Origin: Bombella apis
GTDB lineage: Bacteria > Pseudomonadota > Alphaproteobacteria > Acetobacterales > Acetobacteraceae
DNA: 64,000 nucleotides
Direction of reading: 5' to 3'
NCBI RefSeq assembly: GCF_018221685.1
Contig: NZ_JAGJTM010000004.1
Span: 310,001 to 374,000 of the forward strand
In this document: positions 19,550 to 27,353 of the stretch, one piece after another
Layout: every line of letters begins with the position of its first letter
Position numbering within the stretch: the first letter of the stretch is position 1
Notes under the pieces: generated by a model
What the model saw: the letters and a program-made list of their open reading frames with translations, nothing else
Database searches by the model: none
Told to the model about the DNA's origin: nothing
Translations under genes and position numbers: made by a program

Positions 19550-19578
19550 ATTGCAGCCCCTTTGGCGGGGAGGGTCAA
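19550..19578 (-). promoter_or_regulatory. Candidate promoter of the YggS-type gene
   Basis: On the minus strand TTGACC (19578-19573) and TGCAAT (19555-19550) are spaced by 17 bases. Transcription would begin near 19543, almost at the ATG at 19540. Confidence 0.4.
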
Positions 19579-19598
19579 GTGGGCGTGTAAAAACCATC

Positions 19599-19627
19599 TT
19601 GACTTTCCTGCCGCTGACTCCTGAAAA
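19599..19627 (+). promoter_or_regulatory. Candidate promoter of rsmB
   Basis: TTGACT (19599-19604) and TGAAAA (19622-19627) are spaced by 17 bases. The predicted transcription start is next to the ATG at 19635. The -10 element is weak. Confidence 0.35.
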
Positions 19628-19634
19628 CGGGCGC

Positions 19635-20963
19635 ATGACAAATGCTTCTTCTCCCCGTCCAGCCCGTTCACACCCCAAGGGTGGCCGGGGGCGGCGGCCT
19701 GCTGCCCGCCCTGCCTCCATTTCCCGCCATGAAGACCCGGTGAGGGATCTGGCCTTCGACATCATCTGCGGTGTGGTGGAACATCGCCGGATGCTGGAAA
19801 CCACGCTGGAGCGCAGCAGCTGCGAGGGGCGGGACCGTGCGGCGGCCCACCGTCTGGCGGCGGCCACGCTCCGCCATCTGGGCAGCATGACGGAGCTGCT
19901 CCAGCCGCTCCTCCGCCGCCAGCCGCCGGAGCCGGTCCGCTGTGCCCTGCTGCTGGGTGTGGCGCAGATCATCCATCTTCAGACACCCCCTCATGCGGCC
20001 GTGGGCACGATCGTGGACCTCCTGCACCGGCGTGGCCTGTCACCTTTTGCCGGTCTGGCCAATGCCGTCCTGCGCCGTGTGGTGCGGGAGGCTGAAACGC
20101 TGAAGGAGGGGCTGGATGATGCCCGGCTGGATGTGCCGCACTGGCTCTGGAGTTCCTGGGGGCGGCGGGCACGGTCCATCACGCAGGGTTTCTATCAGGA
20201 AGCGCCGCTGGACCTCACCGTGAAGCCTGGTTATGAGGCCCCGGAAGGGGGCGAGCCCCTGCCGACGGGGACGGTCCGCTACCCGGCGGGCACGAAAATG
20301 GCAGACCTGCCGGGCTTTGCGGAAGGGCAGTTCTGGGCGCAGGACACGGCGGCGGCCATGCCGGTCCGGCTGATGGGCGACATGCGGGGGAAGCGGGTGG
20401 CCGACCTGTGCGCCGCACCGGGGGGCAAGACGGCCCAGCTGCTCTGTGCGGGTGCCGAGGTGATGGCAGTGGAGCGTGAGAAGCCCCGTGCCCAGAGGCT
20501 GAAGGAGAATCTGGCCCGCCTCCAGCTGAAGGCCGAGGTCATTGTGGGGGATGCCCTTCGCTGGCGTCCTTCCGAGCCGCTGGATGCCGTGCTGCTGGAT
20601 GCGCCCTGCTCGGCCACGGGGACGCTGCGGCGTCACCCGGATGTCTTGTGGATCAAACGCCCCCGGGACATCACCACGCTGGCAGCGGGGCAGGACCGTT
20701 TCATTGATGCCGCCTATGACATGCTGAAGCCGGGCGGGATGCTGCTCTATGCCGTCTGTTCCCTTCAGGATGAGGAAGGTCCGCAGCGTATCGCTCACGC
20801 TCTGGAAGATGGCCGGTGGAAGCTGTCTCCTTTTACGGAGGATGAGCTGGCGGCTCTTCCCCGTGCCCGCACGGAGGAAGGGTACTTCCGTACCCATCCG
20901 GGCATGAACGTGGCACAGGGGGGCATGGATGGCTTCTTTGCCGCCCGGCTGATCCGCCGTTAG
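19635..20963 (+). CDS. rsmB: 16S rRNA m5C methyltransferase, RsmB/NOP2 family
   Basis: RsmB methylates C967 of 16S rRNA using SAM. The 442-residue product has a basic N-terminal tail, a NusB-like RNA-binding domain (about 35-170) and a Rossmann methyltransferase domain. Motif I is VADLCAAPGGKTAQLL, motif IV with the catalytic-assist Cys is DAVLLDAPCSATGTLRRHPDV, and motif VI holds the nucleophilic Cys in YAVCSLQDEEG. ATG 19635 is chosen because the N-terminal extension of the open frame overlaps the divergent YggS-type gene and has no homology. There is no Shine-Dalgarno sequence. Confidence 0.93.
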   Translation: MTNASSPRPARSHPKGGRGRRPAARPASISRHEDPVRDLAFDIICGVVEHRRMLETTLERSSCEGRDRAAAHRLAAATLRHLGSMTELLQPLLRRQPPEPVRCALLLGVAQIIHLQTPPHAAVGTIVDLLHRRGLSPFAGLANAVLRRVVREAETLKEGLDDARLDVPHWLWSSWGRRARSITQGFYQEAPLDLTVKPGYEAPEGGEPLPTGTVRYPAGTKMADLPGFAEGQFWAQDTAAAMPVRLMGDMRGKRVADLCAAPGGKTAQLLCAGAEVMAVEREKPRAQRLKENLARLQLKAEVIVGDALRWRPSEPLDAVLLDAPCSATGTLRRHPDVLWIKRPRDITTLAAGQDRFIDAAYDMLKPGGMLLYAVCSLQDEEGPQRIAHALEDGRWKLSPFTEDELAALPRARTEEGYFRTHPGMNVAQGGMDGFFAARLIRR

Positions 20964-20983
20964 GAGCGGACCAGCCCGGGATG

Positions 20984-22006
20984 TCACATCCAGGGCGGGG
21001 TGGGCAGGTTCTTGCTGCGGAGGAAGTCCGGGTTGAAGAGCTTGGACTGGTATCGTGCCCCGCCATCGCTGAGGATGGTGACGATGGTATGCCCCGGCCC
21101 GAGACGGCGGGCCGTGCGGATGGCCGCAGCAATGTTGATGCCTGATGACCCACCCACGGAGAGACCTTCTTTCATGGTGAGCTGGTAGATCTGTTCCAGA
21201 GCTTCGGCATCGGGGATGCGTTCGGCGTGATCGGGCGCACAGCCTTCCAGATTGGCCGTCACACGGGACTGGCCGATCCCTTCGGTGATGGAACTGCCGG
21301 TGATGCTGAGGTCATTGGTGGTCACCCAGCCATACAGGCCGGAGCCCTCCGGGTCGGCCAGGACGATTTCGGGAGATTTCCGGCCATCCCGCTGGGCCAG
21401 CTCCCGCAGGCCGAAGGCGATTCCTGCCAGTGTACCGCCGGACCCGCAGGAGCAGGTGAAGGCGTCGACCTTTCCGTCCAGCTGGGACCAGATTTCCGGG
21501 GCCGTGGTCGTGCGGTGGGCGTCCCGGTTGGCCGTGTTGTCGAACTGGTTGGCCCAGAAGGCCCCGGTTTCTTCGGCCAGACGGCGGGAGACATGCACGT
21601 AATTGCCGGGGTCCCGGTACGGTCTGGCGGGCACGAGGCGCAGGTCCGCTCCGATCATGCGGAGGAAGTCCAGCTTTTCCCGGCTCTGGGTTTCCGGCAC
21701 GACGATGACGGCCTTGCAGCCCAGTGCATGGGCCACGAGCGTGATGCCGATGCCCGTGTTGCCTGCCGTGCCTTCCACGATCGTGCCGCCCTTGCTGAGG
21801 GCACCACGGGCAAAACCGTCCTGAATGATGGAAAGGGCCGCCCTGTCCTTGACGGACCCACCGGGATTCATGAATTCCGCCTTGCCATAGATGGTGCAGC
21901 CCGTGATCTCGGAAGCATGATGCAGGCGGATGAGCGGGGTATTGCCAATGGCTTCCACCAGAGAGGGGCAGGGCAAGGCGTTAGGATGGGATGACAGATG
22001 TGACAT
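20984..22006 (-). CDS. PLP-dependent cysteine synthase-type protein
   Basis: This protein of about 340 residues is a fold-type II PLP enzyme of the O-acetylserine sulfhydrylase/cystathionine beta-synthase group. Motifs seen are LVEAIGNTPLIRL, the PLP lysine in NPGGSVKDRAAL, the phosphate loop EGTAGNTGIGI, CSCGSGGTLAGIAFGLRE, and GGSSGINIAAAI near the end. It most likely makes cysteine from O-acetylserine and sulfide, though the EGTAGNTG loop differs slightly from the EPTSGNTG of classical CysK, so a sub-type is possible. ATG 22006 is chosen; ATG 22045 is an alternative. It is divergent from a rhodanese gene, which fits sulfur metabolism. Confidence 0.88.
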   Translation of the reverse strand: MSHLSSHPNALPCPSLVEAIGNTPLIRLHHASEITGCTIYGKAEFMNPGGSVKDRAALSIIQDGFARGALSKGGTIVEGTAGNTGIGITLVAHALGCKAVIVVPETQSREKLDFLRMIGADLRLVPARPYRDPGNYVHVSRRLAEETGAFWANQFDNTANRDAHRTTTAPEIWSQLDGKVDAFTCSCGSGGTLAGIAFGLRELAQRDGRKSPEIVLADPEGSGLYGWVTTNDLSITGSSITEGIGQSRVTANLEGCAPDHAERIPDAEALEQIYQLTMKEGLSVGGSSGINIAAAIRTARRLGPGHTIVTILSDGGARYQSKLFNPDFLRSKNLPTPPWM

Positions 22007-22099
22007 ATGTGCTTTGTTCCAGTGGATGGTGTGGGGCGAGGTCATGATGGCAGAGAGGGTATCATCATTATGTTCTACGTAAAATGGTGTGGAAGAATC

Positions 22100-22126
22100 A
22101 TTATAACTATTTAAGATGGTTATAAT
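22100..22126. promoter_or_regulatory. Inverted repeat in the cysteine synthase/rhodanese intergenic region
   Basis: ATTATAAC (22100-22107) and GTTATAAT (22119-22126) are perfect inverted copies with an 11-base spacer. They lie in an AT-rich patch about 95-120 bases upstream of the cysteine synthase start. The symmetry and position suit a dimeric repressor site. A second inverted pair, CTCTCCCC/GGGGAGAG, lies beside it at about 22128-22155. Confidence 0.5.
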
Positions 22127-22283
22127 ACTCTCCCCGCTATTGAACTCTGGGGAGAGCGGAACAAAATCAGGTTGTATGATGAGTGCAGGTCTGGCTGTAC
22201 GGTTCCGGGTCGTGAATGTTCGCCCGTCTGTTGGGGGAGCGAAACATGGCCGGGACGGGGCGCCTGCGTAAAAGGAGGCTGAC

Positions 22284-22655
22284 ATGGAACATTGTACTGC
22301 GAAGGAAAGCTGGGACCGTCTTCAGGCTGATGCACGGGCCGTGCTGGTGGATGTCCGTACACCGGAGGAATGGGCGCAGGTGGGTCTGCCAGAGCTGGGA
22401 TCTCTGGGCCGGAAGGTTGTGGCGTTGACATGGGGGGAAGGCAGTGAGGCCGAGTTCCTCCACGGACTGGAAGAGGCCGTGCCGGACAAGGCCACGCCGA
22501 TCTTTTTCATCTGCCGTTCAGGCATGCGGTCGCAGAAGGCTGCCGCACTGGCTGCCCAGGCCGGGTACAGGACGCTGACGAACGTTGCTGATGGCTTCGA
22601 AGACAGGCACGGCCCCGGCACGGGGTGGAAGGCCAGCGGCCTGCCTGTGAAGTAG
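22284..22655 (+). CDS. Rhodanese-like sulfurtransferase
   Basis: This is a 123-residue single-domain rhodanese. Family features are VLVDVRTPEEWAQVG at residues 20-35 and the active-site loop FICRSGMRSQKAA, with Cys at about 77 as the persulfide-carrying residue. It probably moves sulfane sulfur in the cytosol, since no signal peptide is seen. ATG 22284 follows AAAGGAGGCTGAC, a strong ribosome-binding site. It is divergent from the cysteine synthase gene and convergent with the DUF2272 lipoprotein gene. Confidence 0.92.
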   Translation: MEHCTAKESWDRLQADARAVLVDVRTPEEWAQVGLPELGSLGRKVVALTWGEGSEAEFLHGLEEAVPDKATPIFFICRSGMRSQKAAALAAQAGYRTLTNVADGFEDRHGPGTGWKASGLPVK

Positions 22656-22662
22656 GATCGTT

Positions 22663-23613
22663 TTACTGCCCGCTGTTCGGGTCCATGTCGGCATCGTAGC
22701 GGGGGGTCAGGATGGCACACCACGGGTAACGGCTGTCGTAGCTTCGCCCGTCTGGTGTGCTGACATGGCCGGTGCTGTCCGTTGGAACGTGGGTCAGCGA
22801 GACGGCATCATCCACATTGCCTCCCACGATGCTGATTTCCTTGCCGAAAGGCGGGGCATTTTGGCCCGTGGCCACTACGATGCCGCAATGGGCCGGGAAG
22901 CCGTAGGAGGTCGGCAGCATGGCATATGTGATGCTGCGGCTCCGTCCACGGCCCACGCAGAGTATGTCCCCCAATCGTGGGGCATAATTGGCGGGATTCT
23001 GTGCTGAAATACCCGGATTATTGCCGGAGGCTGCGGCATTGATGTAGGTGGCGTGGTTCGGGGAGTAGGGGAAGCGGATATTGGCGCCGCCAATGCGCAT
23101 GACGTAGGAGATGAAGGCGGCGGACCAAGCGTAATTGCCGTCCCGCTGGAAGGAGAACAGGGTGCCATTGCCATCGGTACGGCCTGTCCAGCGGGCCTCA
23201 TTTTCTTCCGGGGCCTGGCCGATCCACCAATATTCACCAATGCGCTGCCACAGGCCGGGCAGACGCTCCGGCTTGAGGGCGGGGCTTGTGGGCTCTGGCC
23301 TGTCATGCGGGTCCGCATCGGCAACCGGACTTCCGAACATCCGCCATTCCCGCAGGGCGATGGCGGCGACATCCTGACGGTTGAAGGGGGCAAAATTTTC
23401 GCTGGCAAAAGCCGGAACATGTGTGTCGTATCCCAGCGGGCCAGTCTGCCCATTGGCATATTGCGTCATGGGGGTGAGAGCAGGAGAATGCTGGCTGCTG
23501 CTACATGCGGCAAGCAGGGCCAGACCGCAGAGCGCCCCCCAGCCAGCCAGGGCCCTGCGGGCGACATCCCAATGGGCCGCCTGATTGCTTTCAGAGTGAC
23601 GAACTGCCTTCAT
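22663..23613 (-). CDS. DUF2272 domain lipoprotein
   Basis: The protein has about 316 residues, with a lipoprotein signal ending in the lipobox LLAACSSS (Cys at about residue 36), so it is probably an outer-membrane lipoprotein. The mature part fits DUF2272: DVAAIALREWRMFG, ERLPGLWQRIGEYWWIG, the NYAWSAAFISYVMRIGGA cluster, LGDILCVGRG, and HCGIVVATG. The order of W-SAAF and late His resembles the Cys/His layout of NlpC/P60 and CHAP-like amidases, but with Ser-Ala where a catalytic Cys would be expected. Activity on the cell wall is therefore only possible. ATG 23613 follows AAGG. Confidence 0.8.
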   Translation of the reverse strand: MKAVRHSESNQAAHWDVARRALAGWGALCGLALLAACSSSQHSPALTPMTQYANGQTGPLGYDTHVPAFASENFAPFNRQDVAAIALREWRMFGSPVADADPHDRPEPTSPALKPERLPGLWQRIGEYWWIGQAPEENEARWTGRTDGNGTLFSFQRDGNYAWSAAFISYVMRIGGANIRFPYSPNHATYINAAASGNNPGISAQNPANYAPRLGDILCVGRGRSRSITYAMLPTSYGFPAHCGIVVATGQNAPPFGKEISIVGGNVDDAVSLTHVPTDSTGHVSTPDGRSYDSRYPWCAILTPRYDADMDPNSGQ

Positions 23614-23869
23614 GATGACCTTACGCTTGCCTGCTGCGTCTGTGAGCATTTTTCATGCCCGGAAGAGGCCCAGATTAGAATGTTTTCATGGGATTGGGAA
23701 CGTATTTTGCTAAAGCGGCAGGAGAAAGGATGGTGGTCTGTCGTCTTACCGGGACGGGGTAATATGGTTTCAGGGGCAGGGCGTTATTTTATGTCACAAC
23801 TATGGCATTTGTAATGCATTTTGAGTAACTGGTCGTATTCGTTCAGAATAAGACTGGGGGCTGCAGGGT

Positions 23870-24541
23870 ATGAGACGATACTCCATTCCAGGTACATTCA
23901 TGTGTTGCGTGTCCCTGATGGTGCTTGGTGGCTGTGATACGGTCAAGATACCGTATAAGGATGAGGATCATGCTTGGGCGGCCCGGACTGGACATGCAAC
24001 CGTGATCGTACGGGCGTCCGCCATTTTTGGGCAAAAGCAGTATTATTGTGCCAATCTGGTGGAAAACTCGTTCCTCTTACCGGATACACCGTACTATCGG
24101 GACTGGATACGGGTACTGCAGTCCCCCTATCATTTTAAGGGTGACATTACCCGGAAGGCGAAGGCCCTGTTGCGCAAGGCTCCCCGGCAGGCCATGTGCA
24201 CATTTGTGTTCAGGAATGTTCCTGCTGGAAAATGGGTGTTTTTTGGCAACATCCAGCATTATCTGGCGCAACCGCAGACGCACTGGGTAAGCGGGATGGA
24301 GCTGCGCAGCAATATTTCCGGCTTCAACCTGTTGTGGGGAGGTATTGTCGTGCAGGATGACATGGGGGTCATTGCACGACAGGTTGTTCAGGATGGCAAC
24401 AGGCGAAATGATATCGGCCTGTTCAAGGCCCGACATTTTGGAGCGGCTGCGGATGTCAGTACGTGGCATCCGACAGAGGAAGAAATGAAGGGGCTGGGAC
24501 TCTCCGACCAGGAGATGCGACAGGTGGTCGAGGCAAAATGA
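23870..24541 (+). CDS. Small lipoprotein, hypothetical (paralogue 1)
   Basis: This 223-residue protein has a lipoprotein signal (MVLGGCDT, Cys at about 22). The mature part contains LPDTPYYRDWIRV, a basic stretch RKAKALLRKAPRQAMC, and FRNVPAGKWVFFGNIQHYL. The same blocks occur in the next gene (MPDAPYFRDYLRI, FANLPAGSWLL), so the two are tandem paralogues. The family is unknown to me. Two cysteines (about 64 and 106) match cysteines in the paralogue and may form a disulfide. Upstream is an AT-rich region with no other gene. Confidence 0.7.
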   Translation: MRRYSIPGTFMCCVSLMVLGGCDTVKIPYKDEDHAWAARTGHATVIVRASAIFGQKQYYCANLVENSFLLPDTPYYRDWIRVLQSPYHFKGDITRKAKALLRKAPRQAMCTFVFRNVPAGKWVFFGNIQHYLAQPQTHWVSGMELRSNISGFNLLWGGIVVQDDMGVIARQVVQDGNRRNDIGLFKARHFGAAADVSTWHPTEEEMKGLGLSDQEMRQVVEAK

Positions 24542-24632
24542 TGGCATTCCGTATCTTTTGCCGCCTATCATGCAGACGGTATGGCTGCGCCATAGAGATT
24601 TGACGTCACTGGAAGAAGGATCATTCCGGATA

Positions 24633-25370
24633 ATGGTTTTTGGAAAAATGAGACTGTATACTCTGGCAGGACTTGCCGGGATCATGGGACTGTTGAGCGG
24701 ATGCTCCGGCTATGACGGAAATTTCAAGGTCAAGCAGCTGGCTTGGGCTGGACAGCCAGGTAACAGGACTTTGGCCGTACTGCTTTCTGGCCACGATAAC
24801 CTCCATCCACAGCTTTCCTGCAGGGTTGCTGATGTGGATGTCATGCTGATGCCGGATGCCCCGTATTTCCGTGATTATCTCCGCATCGACATGGCACAGG
24901 CGGGGTTCAGGGAGAAAATTGGCAACAGCAAGGCCCTTGCCCTGGTACGGCATGCTGCCCGCAATGATGCCTGTCAGCTGGTGTTTGCCAACCTTCCGGC
25001 TGGCAGCTGGCTTCTCGCCACACGGCCTCATTTTTATGTCAATGACGAGGCAGCTGCCCAGCAGGGGAAGCCCTCACAGCATGATGTGGCACCAGCCATG
25101 TTCATGTGGAACAGGATTACGGTTGATGCGGATAATGACGTGACGGCCGTGCATGTTGAAAAAGACCTGAGCCGGATTGTCCGCAAGAAGCATCAGTATG
25201 TGCGTAAGCACACGCACAAGAAATCAAAGAAGAGGATCCGGGAGTTCCATGGTGAAGGCTCCCCGGATACACAGCAGGACAGCTGGATCATGACCCCGGC
25301 AGAGAAACAGGCCCTTGGTATTCCGGGCATGACCCTGACACCAACTGCCGTTGCTCCATCCGGCCAGTAA
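24633..25370 (+). CDS. Small lipoprotein, hypothetical (paralogue 2)
   Basis: This protein of about 245 residues has the lipobox LLSGCSGY and shares order and motifs with the preceding gene: cysteine in LSCRVADVDV, MPDAPYFRDYLRI, HAARNDACQLVFANLPAGSWLL. It adds a C-terminal Lys/His-rich segment (RKKHQYVRKHTHKKSKKR) that is absent from paralogue 1 and could bind nucleic acid, anionic polymer or metal. Start choice lies between ATG 24633 and ATG 24648; neither has a strong ribosome-binding site. It is probably cotranscribed with paralogue 1, which ends about 90 bases upstream. Confidence 0.7.
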   Translation: MVFGKMRLYTLAGLAGIMGLLSGCSGYDGNFKVKQLAWAGQPGNRTLAVLLSGHDNLHPQLSCRVADVDVMLMPDAPYFRDYLRIDMAQAGFREKIGNSKALALVRHAARNDACQLVFANLPAGSWLLATRPHFYVNDEAAAQQGKPSQHDVAPAMFMWNRITVDADNDVTAVHVEKDLSRIVRKKHQYVRKHTHKKSKKRIREFHGEGSPDTQQDSWIMTPAEKQALGIPGMTLTPTAVAPSGQ

Positions 25371-25391
25371 AGGTTGGCATATATGGCAGGA

Positions 25392-25437
25392 AACGGAGAG
25401 CATTGATCCAATGCGGTGTTGGAACAAGCTCTCCGTT
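25392..25437. terminator. Long hairpin between convergent genes
   Basis: AACGGAGAGC (25392-25401) pairs perfectly with GCTCTCCGTT (25428-25437), and the enclosed sequence continues the stem with TTGATCCAA/TTGGAACAA (one mismatch). It lies between the lipoprotein gene and the convergent Hint gene and probably terminates both. Confidence 0.6.
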
Positions 25438-25447
25438 ATCCATTGAT

Positions 25448-27100
25448 TTATCCCGCTTTTTTGACGGGTTTGTATTTCAGTTCGTTTTGATAGGTCGTCA
25501 GCGGATGTTCTGCATCAGCCGGATAAGGCCCAGCGGAAATGATTTCGATGGCCAGCAGTCCAGCTTCCGTTACAGAGTGTTGACTGGTATGGGGTAGATC
25601 AAGGGTAGCCGCTCCTTTAGTCCACCTCATTTTAGAATTTTCCAAATCGAACCAGCCTTCCATATCTTCATGTGTTAGGTGTCTATCGATATTTATGCAA
25701 TCTATTCCATGGAAATAAAGTATTTCTCCTACCAAAACGCCAAGCTCGCGCCTGTCATCCACGACAGGACCATGGACGTCATAAGGTCTTCCTGTTTTTG
25801 AGAGGATGGTTACTCTTTTTACCCCGGCAGGTATGTGAAATACTTTGTAGTTGTTTGAGGACCGTTTTTCCTGAAGAACATGCCCCTGTTCCGTGAGTAG
25901 TTGCAAGGCAGGATTGTGGGACACGGTTTCAGTTTTGTAGGCGTGCTGAACTGGAAACAGAAGCTGTTTTGCACGTTCAAGCAGCTTTTGATGGATAGGA
26001 GCTACAAAATTTTCTGCTGTGCATAATGGCGCTGCAGCATCTTTCTCCCATGATAGATTTTTTGAAGTAAAATCATATTCTATGACGTTTGTGTCTCCAT
26101 TATCTCGCTGAAACTGGAAACGGTTTCCTGTATTGAGATAACTTTCCGTAAGAACATTATTTGCAGAAATGATGCTGTGTGTTGATGTTTCTATATGAAA
26201 TATGTCATAATAAAAGAATGGTCCGCTCTTTTTGGATGTATCGTGCATGCTCGTATCATAATATATTGATCGTCCGTTCACCATGATACGGACTGGAATA
26301 AAATGTTTCTCCAGAAGCAGGCAGTGCTCCGCTGTAACCAGAAGATCCTCGGAAGGTACATTGTCTGCCAGTGCATTTTTTTTGATACGGACCGGATAGC
26401 CGGCCATGTCCAAGGGGAGAGATGAGTCTATACGGACCCTGCTCTGTTGGCAGAAGACAACATGCTGGGGAAGAGGCTCATTTCGCCCCGTTTCAGGATT
26501 GTAAGTAATTACAACGTCATTTCTGGTCAAATTTTCTATCTTTTTCGGCCCTGAGAGGGTTTCAATCATGGTTCCAGAAAGAAAGCATGTATCAAATGTA
26601 AATTTCTGGCCAAGTGAGCCATCTGTTGCTGTACCGTTATCGTCCTGCTTGAAGGTGTAAGAAACTCCATTTAGAAGAAGAGTAAAATTGTTTCCCATTG
26701 ACCAAGGAAGTCTGAAATTGAAACTGTATGAATACTGCGCTTGTGTTGGGTCGATCAGGGAGCGTCCATCAATACTGGAAGATGAGCTGCCCGGAACATC
26801 AGACGTGATAACGTAATACCCACCACTGCCATTACCAATGATAAAACCATTTACAGCCTTATTTCCCCAAGAGAAATCATAACCACCAGATGTAATGACA
26901 CTTCCCGTATTCGGATCCTTTATTACAAAGTCCTGTACCTTCTGGTCGGATGCCCGGGTAGGAGTGTGCGTTGTAAAAGTGGCATCAACACCAAACAACT
27001 GGGATGTTATGTAGCCATTTCCATTTGCGTCAACAGATAGGGATGCAATATTTACTCTATATGTTCCAAGTGCGACGACAGGCTGAGGATTGCCGGGCAT
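25448..27100 (-). CDS. Hint_2 domain protein 1 (hedgehog/intein-type self-processing domain)
   Basis: This 550-residue protein has a 171-residue N-terminal passenger, then a Hint_2 domain starting at Cys172 (DTCFLSGTMIET). The domain contains LTRNDVVITYNP, LLVTAEHCLLL (Hint B-block T-x-x-H) and ISANNVLTESYL. A C-terminal domain of about 190 residues follows, with RPYDVHGPVVDDRRELGVLVG. Hint domains cleave at their N-terminal Cys through an acyl shift. No His-Asn-Cys/Ser/Thr ending for splicing is visible. No signal peptide is seen. ATG 27100 matches the start of protein 2 and follows GGAG. The gene is much more AT-rich than its paralogue next door. Confidence 0.82.
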   Translation of the reverse strand: MPGNPQPVVALGTYRVNIASLSVDANGNGYITSQLFGVDATFTTHTPTRASDQKVQDFVIKDPNTGSVITSGGYDFSWGNKAVNGFIIGNGSGGYYVITSDVPGSSSSSIDGRSLIDPTQAQYSYSFNFRLPWSMGNNFTLLLNGVSYTFKQDDNGTATDGSLGQKFTFDTCFLSGTMIETLSGPKKIENLTRNDVVITYNPETGRNEPLPQHVVFCQQSRVRIDSSLPLDMAGYPVRIKKNALADNVPSEDLLVTAEHCLLLEKHFIPVRIMVNGRSIYYDTSMHDTSKKSGPFFYYDIFHIETSTHSIISANNVLTESYLNTGNRFQFQRDNGDTNVIEYDFTSKNLSWEKDAAAPLCTAENFVAPIHQKLLERAKQLLFPVQHAYKTETVSHNPALQLLTEQGHVLQEKRSSNNYKVFHIPAGVKRVTILSKTGRPYDVHGPVVDDRRELGVLVGEILYFHGIDCINIDRHLTHEDMEGWFDLENSKMRWTKGAATLDLPHTSQHSVTEAGLLAIEIISAGPYPADAEHPLTTYQNELKYKPVKKAG

Positions 27101-27353
27101 GCATGATTCTCCAAAAGAGCCAACCTTTCCTTCACGATATAATAATAATATTTTAAGTGCAAATTCAATTATCTTTTGAATAAAATTAACCAAATATCAA
27201 TAAATGTACATTCTTTTTTCTGGTAAATCGTATTTTCTGATCGGGCAGGTAGCGCATTTCAGGTGCACAAGAGCGGAAGGAAGGTTCCTTTGCTACTCAT
27301 GTTCTCTTGGTGTTTCGTGGGAACCAGTATCAGACGCCCCCAGTTTTCCTTCG

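Noticed and set aside
18810..19634. In-frame 275-codon extension of rsmB upstream of 19635
   Set aside because: It is antisense to the YggS-type gene and has no resemblance to RsmB N-termini. The family-typical length is reached from ATG 19635.
22007..22285. In-frame N-terminal extension of the cysteine synthase gene up to 22285
   Set aside because: The extension runs through an AT-rich promoter-like region, overlaps the rhodanese start and encodes residues with no counterpart in the enzyme family.
23680..23814. 44-codon plus-strand frame rich in Trp before the lipoprotein pair
   Set aside because: It has no ribosome-binding site or known counterpart, and the surrounding AT-rich segment looks like promoter DNA.
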